64,000 nucleotides of DNA from Dryas octopetala. Taxonomy: Eukaryota > Streptophyta > Magnoliopsida > Rosales > Rosaceae. The position numbers and the translations under genes were made by a program. The stretch covers positions 11,811,304 through 11,875,303 of the forward strand of contig OY992836.1 of the NCBI GenBank assembly GCA_963921425.1, in the 5' to 3' direction. This document shows, piece after piece, positions 1 through 23,481 of this stretch. The notes under the pieces are model-generated. The model saw only the letters and a program-made list of their open reading frames with translations. It was not told the DNA's origin and searched no databases. Every line of letters starts with the position of its first letter. The first letter of the stretch is position 1.

Positions 1-248
1 TATAATTAGTGGACCAAATTGAGAATCAGTATAAAATTCGTGAACTATTTTTATATTTAACCCTTATTTCTTTATTACTGACCTTGGGTTGGGGTGAAAG
101 GGTCAGGATGAGCTGGTGTTATTTACACTACAAGTATTTTTTTTTTTTTTTGCTGAGATACACTACAAGTATAATTGATATTTTAATGTGGAATATAAAT
201 ATTATAAGGCAAGGAAATGTCTAGAATATACTATATAGTTAGTCCGGC

Positions 249-426
249 TCACCTAAGGGACTTAACATGAAGGTCAAGTGAGGGACATCAAATTTAATGG
301 TTCGATTTAATACAATTGTGAAATTAAGAATTCGTTGAAGTAAATCCAATATTTGAATAAGTTGTCTTTATGGCCAAAAAAAAAGGTTGTCTTTCACTGG
401 TCCCTCATGTTAAGTTCCTTAGGTGA
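249..426. mobile_element. Small MITE with about 40-bp inverted ends
   Basis: The left end (tcacctaagggacttaacat) and the reverse complement of the right end (tcacctaaggaacttaacat) match over about 40 bp with a few changes. The 100-bp core is AT-rich and non-coding. I found no convincing target duplication, so the superfamily is open. Nothing else is visible in 1-248 or 427-628. Confidence 0.55.
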
Positions 427-631
427 TCATTTCTGAATATGATAAAAACTTATATTTTTAACAAAAGCAAAAACAAGGTTCGTCCAAAATTAAGGAAATG
501 GATTCTCAGTTATGATTATATATTTTTTTTTACTTGCTTAATTCAATATTAGTAGTGTATTACAAATTTAAGGATTCATATTTGGTCCATATATATATAG
601 CATAAACTTATATGACTTTTGAGTCCACTAC

Positions 632-1321
632 GGTCTCGTTTGGGATTGCGGTGGAGGACCCAAAAGCTGCTGTGGATGACAATTTTCAATCACCTACAGC
701 AGTTTTGGTGTTTGGTAAAAAAATAAAAAACTGTTTTCTCCACAATTCTCAACTCTCCACTGCAAAAACAGAAAGCAGGTTTTTAGGTGCTTTTGAAAGC
801 TGCAGTGACTCACAGCAATAATGAATATTTTATTTTATCCATAATACCCTCATTGATTTCTATAATTTTTATTTGTTTATTTTAAATTAAAAAATATGTC
901 CATTGTTAGTTATATTTTATATTGTGATAATTAATTATGATATTTTATTTATACGATTAAAATTATAATATACCTAAAAAAATAATAGGCATACTTATTT
1001 AATAATGTTGTTCTTAGAAAAATTAATGCTAATAAAAATTTGTAGTCAAAAATTTCAAAAACAAGTAAAAAAACATTTTATTTTTACCAAACAAATAAGT
1101 GAAATGCACTTTCAGCATCATGTCCATTTTAGTAATTATACACAGTCATAGTATTTTTATATTAACATTTACCAAACACTTTGATACTGTTTTTTGCACT
1201 CACAAGCACTTTTGAAAACATAATTTACCAAACACTCAACTGCTTTACTTTACAGCTGACTTTACTTCACAGCTGTTTTACTTCACAGCTGTTTTTTCTC
1301 ACAGCAATACCAAACTGGCCC
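632..1321. mobile_element. PIF/Harbinger-like MITE, about 690 bp
   Basis: The termini are imperfect inverted repeats: left ggtctcgtttgggattgcgg, right (reverse complement) gggccagtttggtattgctg. They are flanked by the trinucleotide tac at 629-631 and 1322-1324. The GGxCxxGTTTGG end is typical of plant PIF/Harbinger MITEs, although their usual target is TTA/TAA, so the family call is moderate. The core is AT-rich with several short 'cacagctgttttactt'-like repeats near the right end. No transposase is present. Confidence 0.55.
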
Positions 1322-1479
1322 TACATCTTTATTTACAGTCCATCAACTACCAACGTACTCAATACTAATTGGTTATGGATCAAGAAACATCCTTAATTAC
1401 ATGTGGCCGAATTGAGACAAACACGTGGATCATTTATATTAGATGACATGAAGCAAACATTATATGGTCTTTTTTTTTT

Positions 1480-1995
1480 GGAAAAATTACAGTTTAGTCT
1501 TTCTAACATTTCTTATTTGGGAAAAAAAACTTATGACTTTTTTTTTTTTTTTTTTCAAATAAAGCCCTTATTTTTTCTAAATAAAGTCATTTTGATCATT
1601 ACTTTGTTAAAAAAATATGTCATTATTTTTTTATTTTTTGAGGGTATAGAGTACGGGTTAACCTCATACCTTCCTAGGGTATAGAATGAGGTTTGTGGAG
1701 GCTGCATATTAGGTTTTAACTCTGAGATTTTAGGCTTAAAATCTCATAGTTAAAACCTAATATAAAGCCGACAAATCATAGTTTGACAAAGAAGTAAAAA
1801 TGCACTGCCAAACAATCGAAAATGGCCACCGACCGCTCGGCGCCTGGTATGTGTGAAAAAAATAAAAAATGATGGACCAATATTGTGTAATATAGAATGA
1901 TTACAATATTATTGAACTTTAGTTAAAATTTTAAAAGCCATAAGGTTTTATTTAGTATATTATAAAACTAAATTAAGGACCTAAATGGAAGTCTC
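1480..1995. mobile_element. Mutator-type MITE, copy A (hairpin intact)
   Basis: This element of about 515 bp is homologous along most of its length to 7730-8221. It starts ggaaaaattacagtttagtc and ends near ggacctaaatggaagtctc. The ends are imperfect inverted repeats of about 24 bp. Both flanks are poly-T, so a target duplication cannot be read here, but copy B has a clear 9-bp one. Inside is a 26-bp hairpin (arms about 1707-1732 and 1736-1761, loop ggc) that copy B has lost. It has no coding capacity. Confidence 0.6.
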
Positions 1996-5652
<3,657 letters not shown>

Positions 5653-5784
5653 ATTCACCTTTGACAAGACCTTTCATTCTGTCCCAGTCAAAACAAAAAA
5701 AAAGTTCTTTAATGTGTATATATATATATGATATTTACAAGAAAAACGTACGTACTTACTACAACTATATAGGTATATATTTAT

Positions 5785-6190
5785 TGAGGAATGCTTTAAA
5801 GTTAATCAATTAGCAAGTTAATATGAAGTTAACCATGCTTTTGGGCCCACCACATTATTAATCTCATAATCCGAACCATCAATTATTTAGGTCACACTTC
5901 AAAGATCATCATTGTAAAAAATCAACTACATCGAAAATCATGTAGTCATCTAATTGAGATCAAATAAATAGATCGACGATCAGTATTTTCGATAAAAGCA
6001 TAGAAATAGTTGTTATTATAATCAAATTACTAAATGACTTTCGACTCTGAAGAATTTTTATATAAATGATCTTTGAAATAGGACCTAAAAAATAAATGGT
6101 TCAGATTTTGAAATTACATTTTGCAGTGGGCCCAACAGGGTGATTAGTTTTGTATTAACTTACTAACTAATTAGTTTTAGAGCATTCTTG
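5785..6190. mobile_element. Mutator-type MITE, family 'M1', copy 1
   Basis: A 406-bp element flanked by a perfect 9-bp direct repeat, tatatttat (5776-5784 and 6191-6199). The ends pair as inverted repeats (tgaggaatgctttaaag against caagaatgctctaaaac), and the complementarity runs through much of the element, which could fold into a long hairpin. It is homologous in opposite orientation to 13365-13792 and more distantly related to the element near 53.5-53.85 kb. The 9-10 bp duplications place the family with Mutator-like elements. No transposase. Confidence 0.85.
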
Positions 6191-6199
6191 TATATTTAT

Positions 6200-7729
6200 C
6201 TTTCTTAATTGTGTTAGGTCAACTAAACAGATATAAAAAAGATAATTATACTCTTATTACATAAAAGTTTTATTCCATATTTGTTTTGTTTGGAAAAATA
6301 ACAAAGTGAATGTATTTGATGACAAAAGAGATAAATAATTAAAGATTTGATTGAATGCATCTCAAACCATTGAGATTTGGTACTGAGGAAGCAATTGGAT
6401 TCACCGATTGTAATGTAAGATAATTAACTTCTAATATATATACACACACATATATATATATATGTATATATATGTGATGTATTCATAATTTGTGTGAGAT
6501 AAGGTTGAGGTTACCATAAATAAGAATGTGACGGACACTAATTATATTTAGAAAAAAGAATATGAAGTGTGTGAGATGAAATAGATCGAGTTCTCTTAAT
6601 AGAATTTTATAGCATTTTTCATATTATAATTAGAATTAACGAGTTAGCATATGCATGTATTTACCCTATGTGAGATAAGGTAGAGGTTTCTCTATTAAGA
6701 AAATTCTAGCTATTTTGTTTCACATACTTCATTTTAAGACGAAAGATAAAATAGAAAAATCATTTTGCATTGGCAGCATGATCGTGATCATCATTTCACT
6801 GTATGATTACAAATTTCCTTGTAACGATTTGGTTCATTGCATTACAAGCTTAAGCTTCTTAATTCCAAAAGCTGGAAGCATATATTCTTAGAAAAATAAT
6901 AGCAGAAAAGAACAATTCATCAAGAATTCAGCTGCTTTTGGTAACCATTCAATCAAACCTCGTCGGGATTGGAATTGGTCCCCCTGTCGGTCCAATCAAA
7001 GCATTTGCTAGCTAGTACAGCTGGATAAAGCCCTCATTTTGACTACAACACAGTAACACAACAAAAATTACCTTCACACTTGGGTGGCAATTCAATTACT
7101 CCGCACTGCCAAGCGACAGCTGTTGTTGTCCCCAAAGATGTAAGAATAATGCTACAGATTAGAGGTGTAAAAGTAAAACCGTTTCAAGGTCGGTACGAAG
7201 ACGGTGCGAGCATGACGCGATGAAATAAGTACGGTGTTTTAAGTAGAACCCCAAAATGAGAAAAAAAAGGTAAAGTATAATCCAATCGGCTTAAAATTTA
7301 GCTCGATCTTTTCTATTGAGCACTTGGTAATTCTAAAAAGTGCTCCGAAATTCTTACCGAGCTCTGGGTGGTTCTTGTCAAGTAGTCGGTCATTCATATA
7401 TCTGCAATTTAAAATGTCATCTATGACCTAAAAAATTGTATATACAATATATAAAAAATGTATATACAACCTAAAAAAGATGCATTTACAGCACATGCAT
7501 CCTCATTTGCAACCTAAAATATACAGATGCATCCTCATCTGCATCCGCCGAGCTCTTAACAAGAGTAACAAGCACTCGGTATTCAGTTGAGCGCTCGGTT
7601 GCTTGTTTTCGGCATCCAGGCCCGAATATGCGAATAGATTGATTTTTGACTTAATTTTTTATTTGGCCGGGTTTCAACTTAAAAATCTTTCAAAAATGGA
7701 ACTCGAGAGTAATTTATCAAAAAAAAGTA
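6200..7729. other. Intergenic with hAT-like debris
   Basis: No gene. An AT/GT simple-repeat patch lies near 6436-6480. From about 7160 (tagaggtgtaaaagtaaaac) to about 7640 the sequence is richer in GC, with repeated 'gcatcctcat' and 'ctcggt' words. The first bases resemble a hAT terminus, but I could not find a matching right end or an 8-bp duplication. Confidence 0.45.
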
Positions 7730-8221
7730 GGAAAAATTAGAATTTAGTCTTTTTAACATTTCTTATTTGGAAAAAAACCTTATGGCTTTTTTTTCAAATA
7801 AAGTCCTTATTATTTTTTTTTTTTCTAAATAAAGCCCTTTGACCATTGTCTTGTCAAAGAAATGTCATTATTTTTTTATTTTTTGAGGGTATAGGGTACG
7901 AATTCATCTCATACCTTCCTAGGATATAAATGAGGTTTGTGGAGGTTGCATGTTAGGTTTTAAGTCTGAGATTTTGAGCTAATATAAAGTCGACAAACCA
8001 GGGTTTGAGGAAGAAGTAAAAATGCATTGTCGAACACTCGAAAATGGCCGCCGAGCGCTCGGCACCTGGTATGTGTAAAAAAAAAATAGAAATTAATGTA
8101 CTAATATTATGTAACATAGAATGGTTACAATATTATTGGACTTTAGTTAGAATTTTAAAAGCCATAAAACTTTAATTAGTCAATAAATTGTAAAATTAAA
8201 GGACCTGAATGGAAGTCTTCC
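7730..8221. mobile_element. Mutator-type MITE, copy B
   Basis: The second copy of the element at 1480-1995, 492 bp long. It has a perfect 9-bp target duplication aaaaaagta at 7721-7729 and 8222-8230. Ends: ggaaaaattagaatttagtc on the left and, reversed, ggaagacttccattcaggtc on the right. Compared with copy A it lacks the second arm of the internal hairpin. No coding capacity. Confidence 0.75.
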
Positions 8222-8230
8222 AAAAAAGTA

Positions 8231-11200
8231 ATAGGCGAAGGTAGGTGAAAGTTTTTAAATCATTTGGCACAATACGACATGGGCTATGAATGACACAAAC
8301 ATGAGTAGGAACACGAAATTGGCCTAAACTACTCACGACTGGTTTAACATAGTTCTTTCTATTTTTGAAATACTTATCAACAAAAAAAAATATTTATTTT
8401 AAAAATAACATAATTAAGCTTTGTAACCCTATAAAACAATAAGAAAAAAGAGTCTTGGGTCGGCCTAGAGATGGTAAGTTTTGACACAAAACAATGTTAG
8501 TGGGTTTGGGTTGACTATTTTGACACGAATACGAATATGACACGACACGCTAAACACAAATAATAAACTAGTCGGGTTAGTATCAAAGATGGAGTAACAC
8601 GATTATGACACTATAAACACATTGTATTATTACAATGTAATAATAAATAATAAATAATAAAAGAGTAATTTTATTATTTTTAATATGTATTGTATGAGAC
8701 ATTGTATAATTATAAAGTTATTGTTTTTATAATTTTGTTAGTATCATTATTAAATAGATTTTTGTTTTATAAGTGATGCATAGGTGATTGTTTTGTTTAA
8801 AAATAAAGAAGAATTATGTTTCTATTTTTAGATCACAAAATATATGGGTCAACCCGACGACATGATTATAGACATGCTGGGTTAGACTTGAGCTATTCGA
8901 CCATATTAATTAAACGACTCAGGTTGGAATTGACTCACATTTAACACGAATGCAAAATAACACAACACAACACGTACGACTCACTAACACAAATTGCTAC
9001 CTCTAGTTAAGATATGACATGAACACGAATGGGTCACGTACGTGTTGTGCTGGACATAGTTCTATGCCATCTGAGCCGACACAAGCACGCCGCGATAATT
9101 AAATGTGATAGTAATACACGAATGAACCTAACTTAAATGAACTAATCTGACACAACTTATTTAAATAATTTATAAATTTGAGATTCAAATTTCGTACCTA
9201 CATAAGTTTGATATATCTAGTAGTATTTAAAATATAAAATTAACTATTAATTGAGTGATAAAAGTATGAATATGACAACAATATTTGGGTTTATCATATA
9301 CGAATACTTTAGGAGTGATTGTCGGTATTTGAATATTGGAGTTTACCTAGTAATTGCTCGTATTTGAAGTTTGTTCTAAAGGGTGAATCATGAGGTTTTT
9401 GCTAAAAGAAGAAATTGATATGTCCGTATCTATATGACTAGTGTATCCTACTATACATCCCTTTTATCTTTTGTGCGTTTATTTGGGGATATATCAGAAC
9501 AAAACAAAACAAAACGTACTGAAACGGAAAGCATGGGACTATACATGAGAGACATTGAGGCCTATCTCTATTGTATGCGGATAAGAACAAATTCACAAGC
9601 CACGCAAGCCTTCGCACATCATCACCATCACCATCGCCATATGCTCATCATCATCAACTTACTTCCATGCATGCATGAATCCATGGAGGGTATGAAACTA
9701 ACATGAATATGATGGGGTAGGTACAAACAAATTTAAATTACTTCTAGGATTTCTTACATTTATACTATTTTTGGGATGGTCTCACGTTGTCATAAATAAA
9801 AAATTGAATAATATTGTCACTTAAATTTAAAATTTGTTGCAATATAAGATTTAGGTCTAATTCTTTCAAAAATTTTGTCTAAAATATAACATGTGTTTTG
9901 CACGCGATCCTTTTCTAAGGAACATTTTCATCTTTTTAGACACATTTGACAGCTTGTTGCTTCATTTAGGCCTTATTTTACAATTTTTTACAAGACAAAA
10001 ATTCTGACAGAATTAGGCCTAGGTTTTACATTACAACAAATATTTAAATCAAGTGAAAATATGGCCCAACTTTTTTTTAATGGCAATGTAAGACGACCCT
10101 TAGTTTTGATATTGTGAATAATTAATGCCTGCAAATTTTAACCTTCTCAAATTACCCAATTCTAAATTTTTATTTTTATTTTTGCAACAAAAAGTTCATA
10201 TTTTTTCCAAAATAGACAAAGTTTACATATTTTCCACCCAATCATGGGAATCTTTACTACAATATAATTGTAAGGTTGCATGTTAATTTACTGGAGTGTC
10301 CACCTACTACTAGTCATTGACCTTGGCACAGTATGGTAAGCTAAAAGACAAATCACATATCGAATTTTAAATGGAAATTACTACACTCTTCTTAGAATTG
10401 GGTTTAAATAACTATGCTGTTTGACTCACTTGGACTCTTATCTTTTCCTTTTTAATATTAATTATTAGATGCAGAAGAACTATTAAACAGACTGCTTGGC
10501 ATTGGCGACATTGCCTTGTAATTCCAACTTGAAAGTCTTTATAATTAATTTGAAACACAAATATGACAAAGTGAGATCTTTACATTTTACCTAATTCAAA
10601 GGAAATTTAAAAAAAAAAAAAATCTTTGTTTTTTAAAATGGTTTGGTGTAATCATGCCTATACCCTATCATATAATAATGTTATGCATAATGAAAATTAC
10701 ACCAACACCTAAACACTATAAAGTTATAAACAATAGTGTAACATGAGGTGTAATGGTGTATGGTCCCCTCTAAACCACTTCCCAATATCAGATTCTATGC
10801 CAAATGTTTCATAACCTAAGCAAGCTTAAGTCCTCTATGTCCTAACTTTGTCTCCAATTATTATGTTGCACTCTATCCACATTGACCGCCTTCATAAAAT
10901 TAAAGGTGGGTGTTATGCACTTCATTCTTGGCTCAATGTGCTTATGCTGTTATGTTGGGGAGAGTGGGAAGCACGCACTGGAAGTGTGGAACAGTAATTG
11001 AGATCAAATGGGGATGGTATGATATATTGATATATCATATATATACTTCCGAAAACATTGAGACATATCCCTTAGGCTGGTGGATTTGTGGGAGGGTTGG
11101 AGGACCCCGAAGCCCTAGAAACAGTTATAGGAAGGGAGAGTAGGGGGAAGTGACAGAATAGCATAGCCAATAAAGCCTCTTCCTTTTTTTCTTTTTTGTA

Positions 11201-13354
11201 TGTGGAAAATTCTAGGAGCGGGCACAAGGACCCATCAAACTCAGGAGACTAGGGTCACCATGCCCCTAAATCTAAATTTGGGTTTGAGATCATGATGTCT
11301 TTTCACTTTCTATTAGCTGGTGGGGATTGGGAATCTTTGTCTTTTCAGGGTCATTGGGTCAATCTCTTTCTCTTTCTTTGTCCCCTTTCTCTTTCAAGTC
11401 TGACCAAATTGACTTCAAAATTGATAGGAATATATATACCCTTTCCTTCACTTTTAGTTGGTGAACTACAATGTATAACCAAGTTGACTACGTAGATCAT
11501 CTATAATATGATAAAAATGTACTGATTCAATATATAAAACACGATGCAGGCCATTGGAGAAAATGACATTGAATGCTACATAACCAAAGAAAATATATAG
11601 AAAATCTAAGAGTAAAATCTAATCGAATATACATGTAATCACATGTATTATATAATTTCGAGTGCTTTTTAATTTTGGTTCTTTACTCACCCTTCTATCA
11701 TTGGGCAAGAGGGGGTTTTGGTAAACATTTTGTTGAAACTTTTCACATTCAACTATACAATGCCTTATTATGCACCAATAAAATGCCATAGAAAATATTC
11801 GACCAAAAAAAAAAAAAATGCCATAGAAAATGATTGATGTTTGGCAACCTGGCAACATACAGTCATGCACCATCACTTAAATATATAATAAACAATAGCA
11901 TTCTCTTTTATAGGAAATTAAAAACTTATAACTTAACATTTGAGATAAGTTTTATTTTAAAATTTTAAAAAATTTTATGCGATAAAGTATAAGAACATAT
12001 ATGTCATTATGTTATTGAGTTATGATATCAAATCAGCTATATCCTTGTTACAAAAGAGTTTCTCTCCCTTTCATTATATTATAAGGAGAAGAGAATGACC
12101 ATTACATTACATTAGACTCATAATTGGTAACATAAAGAATTATTTGATGCTCAACCAAAGAAACTTGTTTTGTATTATATTAAGGAGTAATTACAAATAC
12201 ACCCCTTCAACTATGATTAATTAATCTCAAAAAATTTGTGACACGTACCTATATAATTTCATGGACTATTCTTCGTGCTTTAAAATGTCTCATTTCGTCA
12301 ACTCTATATTTTGCATCTGAAATGCTTACATGATGTCACGTGTCATCTTCTTCTCTAAGGAGGTAAAGGGCAAAGTATTCCGAGAGAAGTAGATGGCTCA
12401 ACAATACAAGTACTATATATAGTTCCAGAACTAGAAATTAATTAAGGCAATCTGATAACAGAGGGTTTGGAATATCGCGTGTGCAATTTTGATCAAAAGT
12501 GTTGGTCAACATTCAACAAGCTATATATTTTAAGGAAACCTCCATCCCTTTTTTGCTATACATCCAAAGATTTTAAGGAAACGGTTGCATGCATGCTTCG
12601 CCGAGTGACAAGGATGACCTATCATGCATGCATATTTGCGTAATTGTATGAATGAGATCGACACATCCATTTGCGTAATGAAATTTGGATCTTTTCCAAC
12701 TTTCTGGTACAAAGACTCACCTATTTTTGACTACTTTCCATGGATTCATTCAAAGGGTAACCATCATACACTGACGTGAGTAAAGCTAAAGCAAACGGCC
12801 GGTAGTTTTTATATCTTTAGTGGATCAGGTGACTCCCCATGAAGTAACTATATGATTTTTTCGAGGTCGGTTCTAGGGAGTGGCAAGTGATGCAATTATC
12901 TCAAGTCCCCAAATATTTAGAGTCTCAAATTTCATTGACCGTCTATATATTGTATTAGACAGTCAAGGAACGGGTGGTTTCAACTTGTGAAAAAAAAAAA
13001 AAAAAATCTTGATAAAAATATAACACAATTATCTCAAATAATCAAGCATCATAGTTCAAAACTTCAAATGTCAACCGAGTTCAACTAAAACAAAACAATA
13101 CCTTCAAGGCTTCAACATAAAGAGAAAATAATAATAACAACATCACAACCATATTGCTACCAAACACTATAGTTTAAGTTTTATTCAATACAAAAATATA
13201 TAAGATAGAATATAGACAGAATGGGCGGGCACGAGCGGTCTGGATATTTCGACCTCCTTTAAAATTTTTAATTTCTCTGCAATAACAATATATAAATTAA
13301 AAATATATAAACTAAATATTATATTACAAATTTAAACTAAAATATAATGTAATA
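8231..13354. other. Intergenic, hAT-like debris then nothing recognised
   Basis: About 8465-9010 reads as an old hAT-like element. It has a left-type end tagagatggtaagttttgac, a right-type end ttgctacctcta, and inner words such as 'gacacgacac' typical of plant hAT MITEs. I found no target duplication. From 9.1 to 13.35 kb I see no gene. A CAT/CAC microsatellite at about 9617-9656 encodes a spurious His run, and 'aaaac' repeats occur at 9500-9515. Confidence 0.45.
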
Positions 13355-13364
13355 TATAAATTAT

Positions 13365-13792
13365 CAAGAATGCTCTAAAACTAACTAGTTAGTAAGTTAA
13401 TACAAAACTAACTAGTTAGTAAGTTAATACAAAACTAACCATCATGTTGGGCCCACCGCACAATGTAATATCAAAATCCGAACCGTCTATTTTTTAGGCC
13501 CTACTTCAAAGATCATCCCTGTAAAAAATTTTCAAATTCGGAAATCATTTAGTCATTTGATTATAACAACAACTATTTATGTGCTTTTATCGAAAACACT
13601 GATCGTCTATTTATTTGAACTCAATTAGATGACTAAATGATTTCTGATTTAGTTGATTTTTTGTAATGATGATCTTTGAAGTATGACCTAAATAATTGAC
13701 GGTTCGGATTATGAGATTAGTTATGTGATGGTCCCAAAAGCATGATTAGCTTCGTATTAATTTCTTAACTAATTAGTTTTAAAGCACTCCTC
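13365..13792. mobile_element. Mutator-type MITE, family 'M1', copy 2
   Basis: A 428-bp element flanked by a perfect 10-bp target duplication tataaattat (13355-13364 and 13793-13802). It is homologous to the 5785-6190 copy in reverse orientation, including the inner 'caaagatcatc' and 'gggcccacc' blocks. Its left inverted repeat carries a perfect 27-bp tandem duplication (13377-13403 and 13404-13430) not present in copy 1. Non-coding. Confidence 0.88.
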
Positions 13793-13802
13793 TATAAATT
13801 AT

Positions 13803-14035
13803 AGTATAAAATTATAGTATAAGTTCGAAATTTGTGTTGAAATTTGGGCTCAGATTTGGATTCGGGGTTGGGCGGACATGACCTCTACTCAAGTCCAATC
13901 CAAAAAAATCGGGTTGAGGTTGGATTTGGGTTCGGGCAGGTTCTGGCTTTTTCAAACACTCCCACACGGGTTCAAACACCAAATTGGATTCAGGCAGGCC
14001 TGAGTTGATCCTGACCAAGTTGCACCCCTACCTAA
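13803..14035. mobile_element. hAT-like MITE remnant (right end)
   Basis: GC-richer sequence with repeated 'ttcggg/ggattcagg' words, ending ccaagttgcacccctac. Reversed, this reads as the TAGGGGTGCAA-type end common in plant hAT MITEs. The matching left end is not visible, possibly because the copy 2 MITE next to it or decay has removed it. Short frames across it are not genes. Confidence 0.4.
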
Positions 14036-14772
14036 TACGTAGTGGATCAATTTGTGGGTTTTAAATTAACCAGAAATAGGTCCAGAAATGATACATGACT
14101 CGTTATTACACAAACCTCACTAGTGTGAACGTGTATAAAGGCAATGACATCAAACTCATCAACAAAATGACATACATATTGCTTCAAGTTCAAACTAGCA
14201 CTCTCAAAGCACTTCGATATTAGCTAATGAATTTCGAATATGGGAAAAGCCAAAGAAACTTAGGCTTGCTTCAAGTAATATCATCAGCCGGCATTAGTCA
14301 ATGGACTACTTTAAACTTTTAAGTGGGTGTAGACCGTGTGGTAAGTAAACTTATCTGTTTTGAATCTCCCCACACCAAAAGTAAACTACAAATCTTCCAT
14401 TTAATTGATGAGAAATGGAGGAAACCAAACACAAAATCTGCCTGAAATCAGATTACAAATCTTCCATTTGATTTCGGAGTAATGGAGAAAAACCAAAGCA
14501 CACAATACAGCCTGAAATCAGATTAATCATCAATCCACAAGTTTGGGGCACACATAAAAAAATAAATATGCAAGACCAAAAAAATCTAACAAAATAAAAA
14601 AGTAAAGTATAAAGGTAAAGAAAGAAAAAAAGAACTGAGTATTATGACGAGCCAAACACTGGCAAATCCTATATTTGAACCCAACCACCACAAGAAAAAC
14701 TGGGGGCAGATTACAGAGGGAGGATCTGACCAAGAACAATACACCATGATTCGACAGCATCTAGAACTCAGT

Positions 14773-21601
<6,829 letters not shown>

Positions 21602-22030
21602 CAATCGAATCGCCTAACAACAAAAAAGGAAGCAGAAGGACTGATGCCCCAGTCCCTCTTTGCTTTGCCCTTTTCTTTCTCTTTCACTGTTTCATTTGGT
21701 TTATTCTTTTATCCATTTTTTTTTTTTAGACAAATTGGTTTTATTTAGGGATTAAATTTTGGATTTTTATATTTGTTTAGAACAGCTAAATTAGCTAATT
21801 ATGTTTTCCGGCCAACAAAAACAGCTAATTACGTTTCTCCAAGAAAAAATAATGAATTTAAAACTTCAGATTGACTAATGACGATAAAGAAAAAATAAAG
21901 TCTAATGGCTCAATAATTTGAGAAATATTTATGTGACATTAACATTGTATGGTATGTTCATGGCCAAAATTAAAAAAAAAAACATTGTATGGTATGTTGA
22001 CATGATATTACAAATTCACTTGTATTTAAT
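21602..22030 (-). promoter_or_regulatory. CK2 alpha upstream region
   Basis: Sequence upstream of the CK2 start. The proximal part (21620-21720) is pyrimidine-rich on the plus strand and could hold the untranslated leader. No clear TATA box is visible; ggataaaagaataaa on the minus strand around 21700-21715 is a weak candidate. Beyond 21.75 kb the sequence is AT-rich and unremarkable until the transposon at 22.03 kb. Confidence 0.35.
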
Positions 22031-22548
22031 GAAGGCTCAAATTCAAAATAAACACCCAACTATGGGTGAATTTCTTATGTGTCCACGAATAAATTTTTTT
22101 TCAAGAACATCCACAAATTAACATCTAAATTGAAAAACTGACTTTCATTTGATGAGCTACTAGTGTTGAGGTTAAATGACAGTGTGGCCAACCATAACGC
22201 AACAGGTTTAATGAGATTATCTTCATCATCAAAGTTATGCACATTTCAATAATCCTCATCAAAGCACTTGTCCCCTTCATCATCCTCATACTCAATCACT
22301 GATATTTCCACAGCAGAAATATAATCAACACTAGGCCTAGAAGATGATCCACCCTACTTACATGTCATTAAGCGTGCTGCGCTATAGTTGGTCACACTAG
22401 CATTTAACCCTAACACTAACAATTTACCCAACGGAAGTCAATTTTTCAATTTAAATATTAATTTGTGGATATTCTTGAAAGATTTTTTAATTCGTGTATC
22501 CGGATGAAATATACCCAATAGTTGAGTGTTTATTTTAAACTTGATACA
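22031..22548. mobile_element. Mutator-type MITE with about 170-bp TIRs
   Basis: The left half (22031-22200) and the reverse complement of the right half match for about 170 bp, with interspersed differences: 'aaaataaacacccaacta' against 'aaaataaacactcaacta', and 'aatatccacaaattaa' against 'aacatccacaaattaa'. The flanks tgtatttaat (22021-22030) and tgtattaat (22549-22557) look like a decayed 9-bp target duplication. The core is a short 'catcatc'-rich segment. No ORF of note. Confidence 0.7.
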
Positions 22549-23277
22549 TGTATTAATTTGAGTTGGTTTCTAATAACACGTGTTATTGTAACATGCAATA
22601 ATTTTAAAAAACAAATCTATTTATCCTCACTAATTAAGCAAAAACCTTAACTTCTATTTGGTGACATTGATCATGACTTAATTGCTTTAACAAGCATTGC
22701 ATTAGTGCCAATGACCATTTAATCTAGTAGTACTCAATCTCTTGTCCTGTGTTAAATTATAAATGATGACAATTGTTGATTAATCAAAAAATTTAGACCT
22801 CTCTGATTAAATTAATTTTTTGTAGATAGGATCTTTAAATTGTGATCTATAAAATAAACAATTCCAATAGTGAGACGTCACTACATAATGGACAAGAGAA
22901 TATAAAAGGTACAAAGAATCATTTATTCTCATCCATATGAATATGTATAAGAATTACATCCCATGAACCAAACGAAGCCTAATATTTTAATAAAAAATTA
23001 TGAAATAAAATGATTGAATGCCCTATTCCTTTTCTCACTTTTTTCTCTATTTTTCTCTCCTATCTCGATCTTTCTCCCTCTATCTCTCATTCTCGCACTC
23101 ATTCTTTCTTCTCATTCATTTTTCTATTATTCAAGTAAACTTTGGTACGTTATAGTTGTATAACTTGAAGTTTTTATTGTTTTCATGATTCATATAGTGA
23201 TTCTATTATCTTAAATTTTTTAAAAATATATAAGCTAAATAGACTAAATTGTCTAAAGTACTTCTCTTAAGTCTTAA

Positions 23278-23481
23278 GGCTAGTTTGATATTGATGTGAA
23301 AGCAGTTGTGAGAAAAAGCTGCTTTGGGGTAAAATACCCTCCACTTGCTTATTTTGAACCACTAAAAACAGTTTATTTTGACTCTAGTTTTGATAATAGC
23401 AGCCTCTTTACAAAGACCTTTGGGTTGAAATTTTAAAATAATATGTTTATTTTGGCCACACCTCAATACCAAATTGGGCTT
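23278..23481. mobile_element. PIF/Harbinger-like short MITE
   Basis: About 204 bp. The left end ggctagtttgatattgatgt and the right end (reversed, agcccaatttggtattgagg) are imperfect inverted repeats. The trinucleotide taa sits on both sides (23275-23277 and 23482-23484). The ends resemble those of the 632-1321 element. Non-coding. 22.55-23.27 kb holds nothing recognisable. Confidence 0.5.

Noticed and set aside
22572-22587. Perfect 16-bp palindrome aataacacgtgttatt
   Set aside because: A single short palindrome in AT-rich DNA with no nearby gene; expected by chance at this scale, though it holds an ACGT core.
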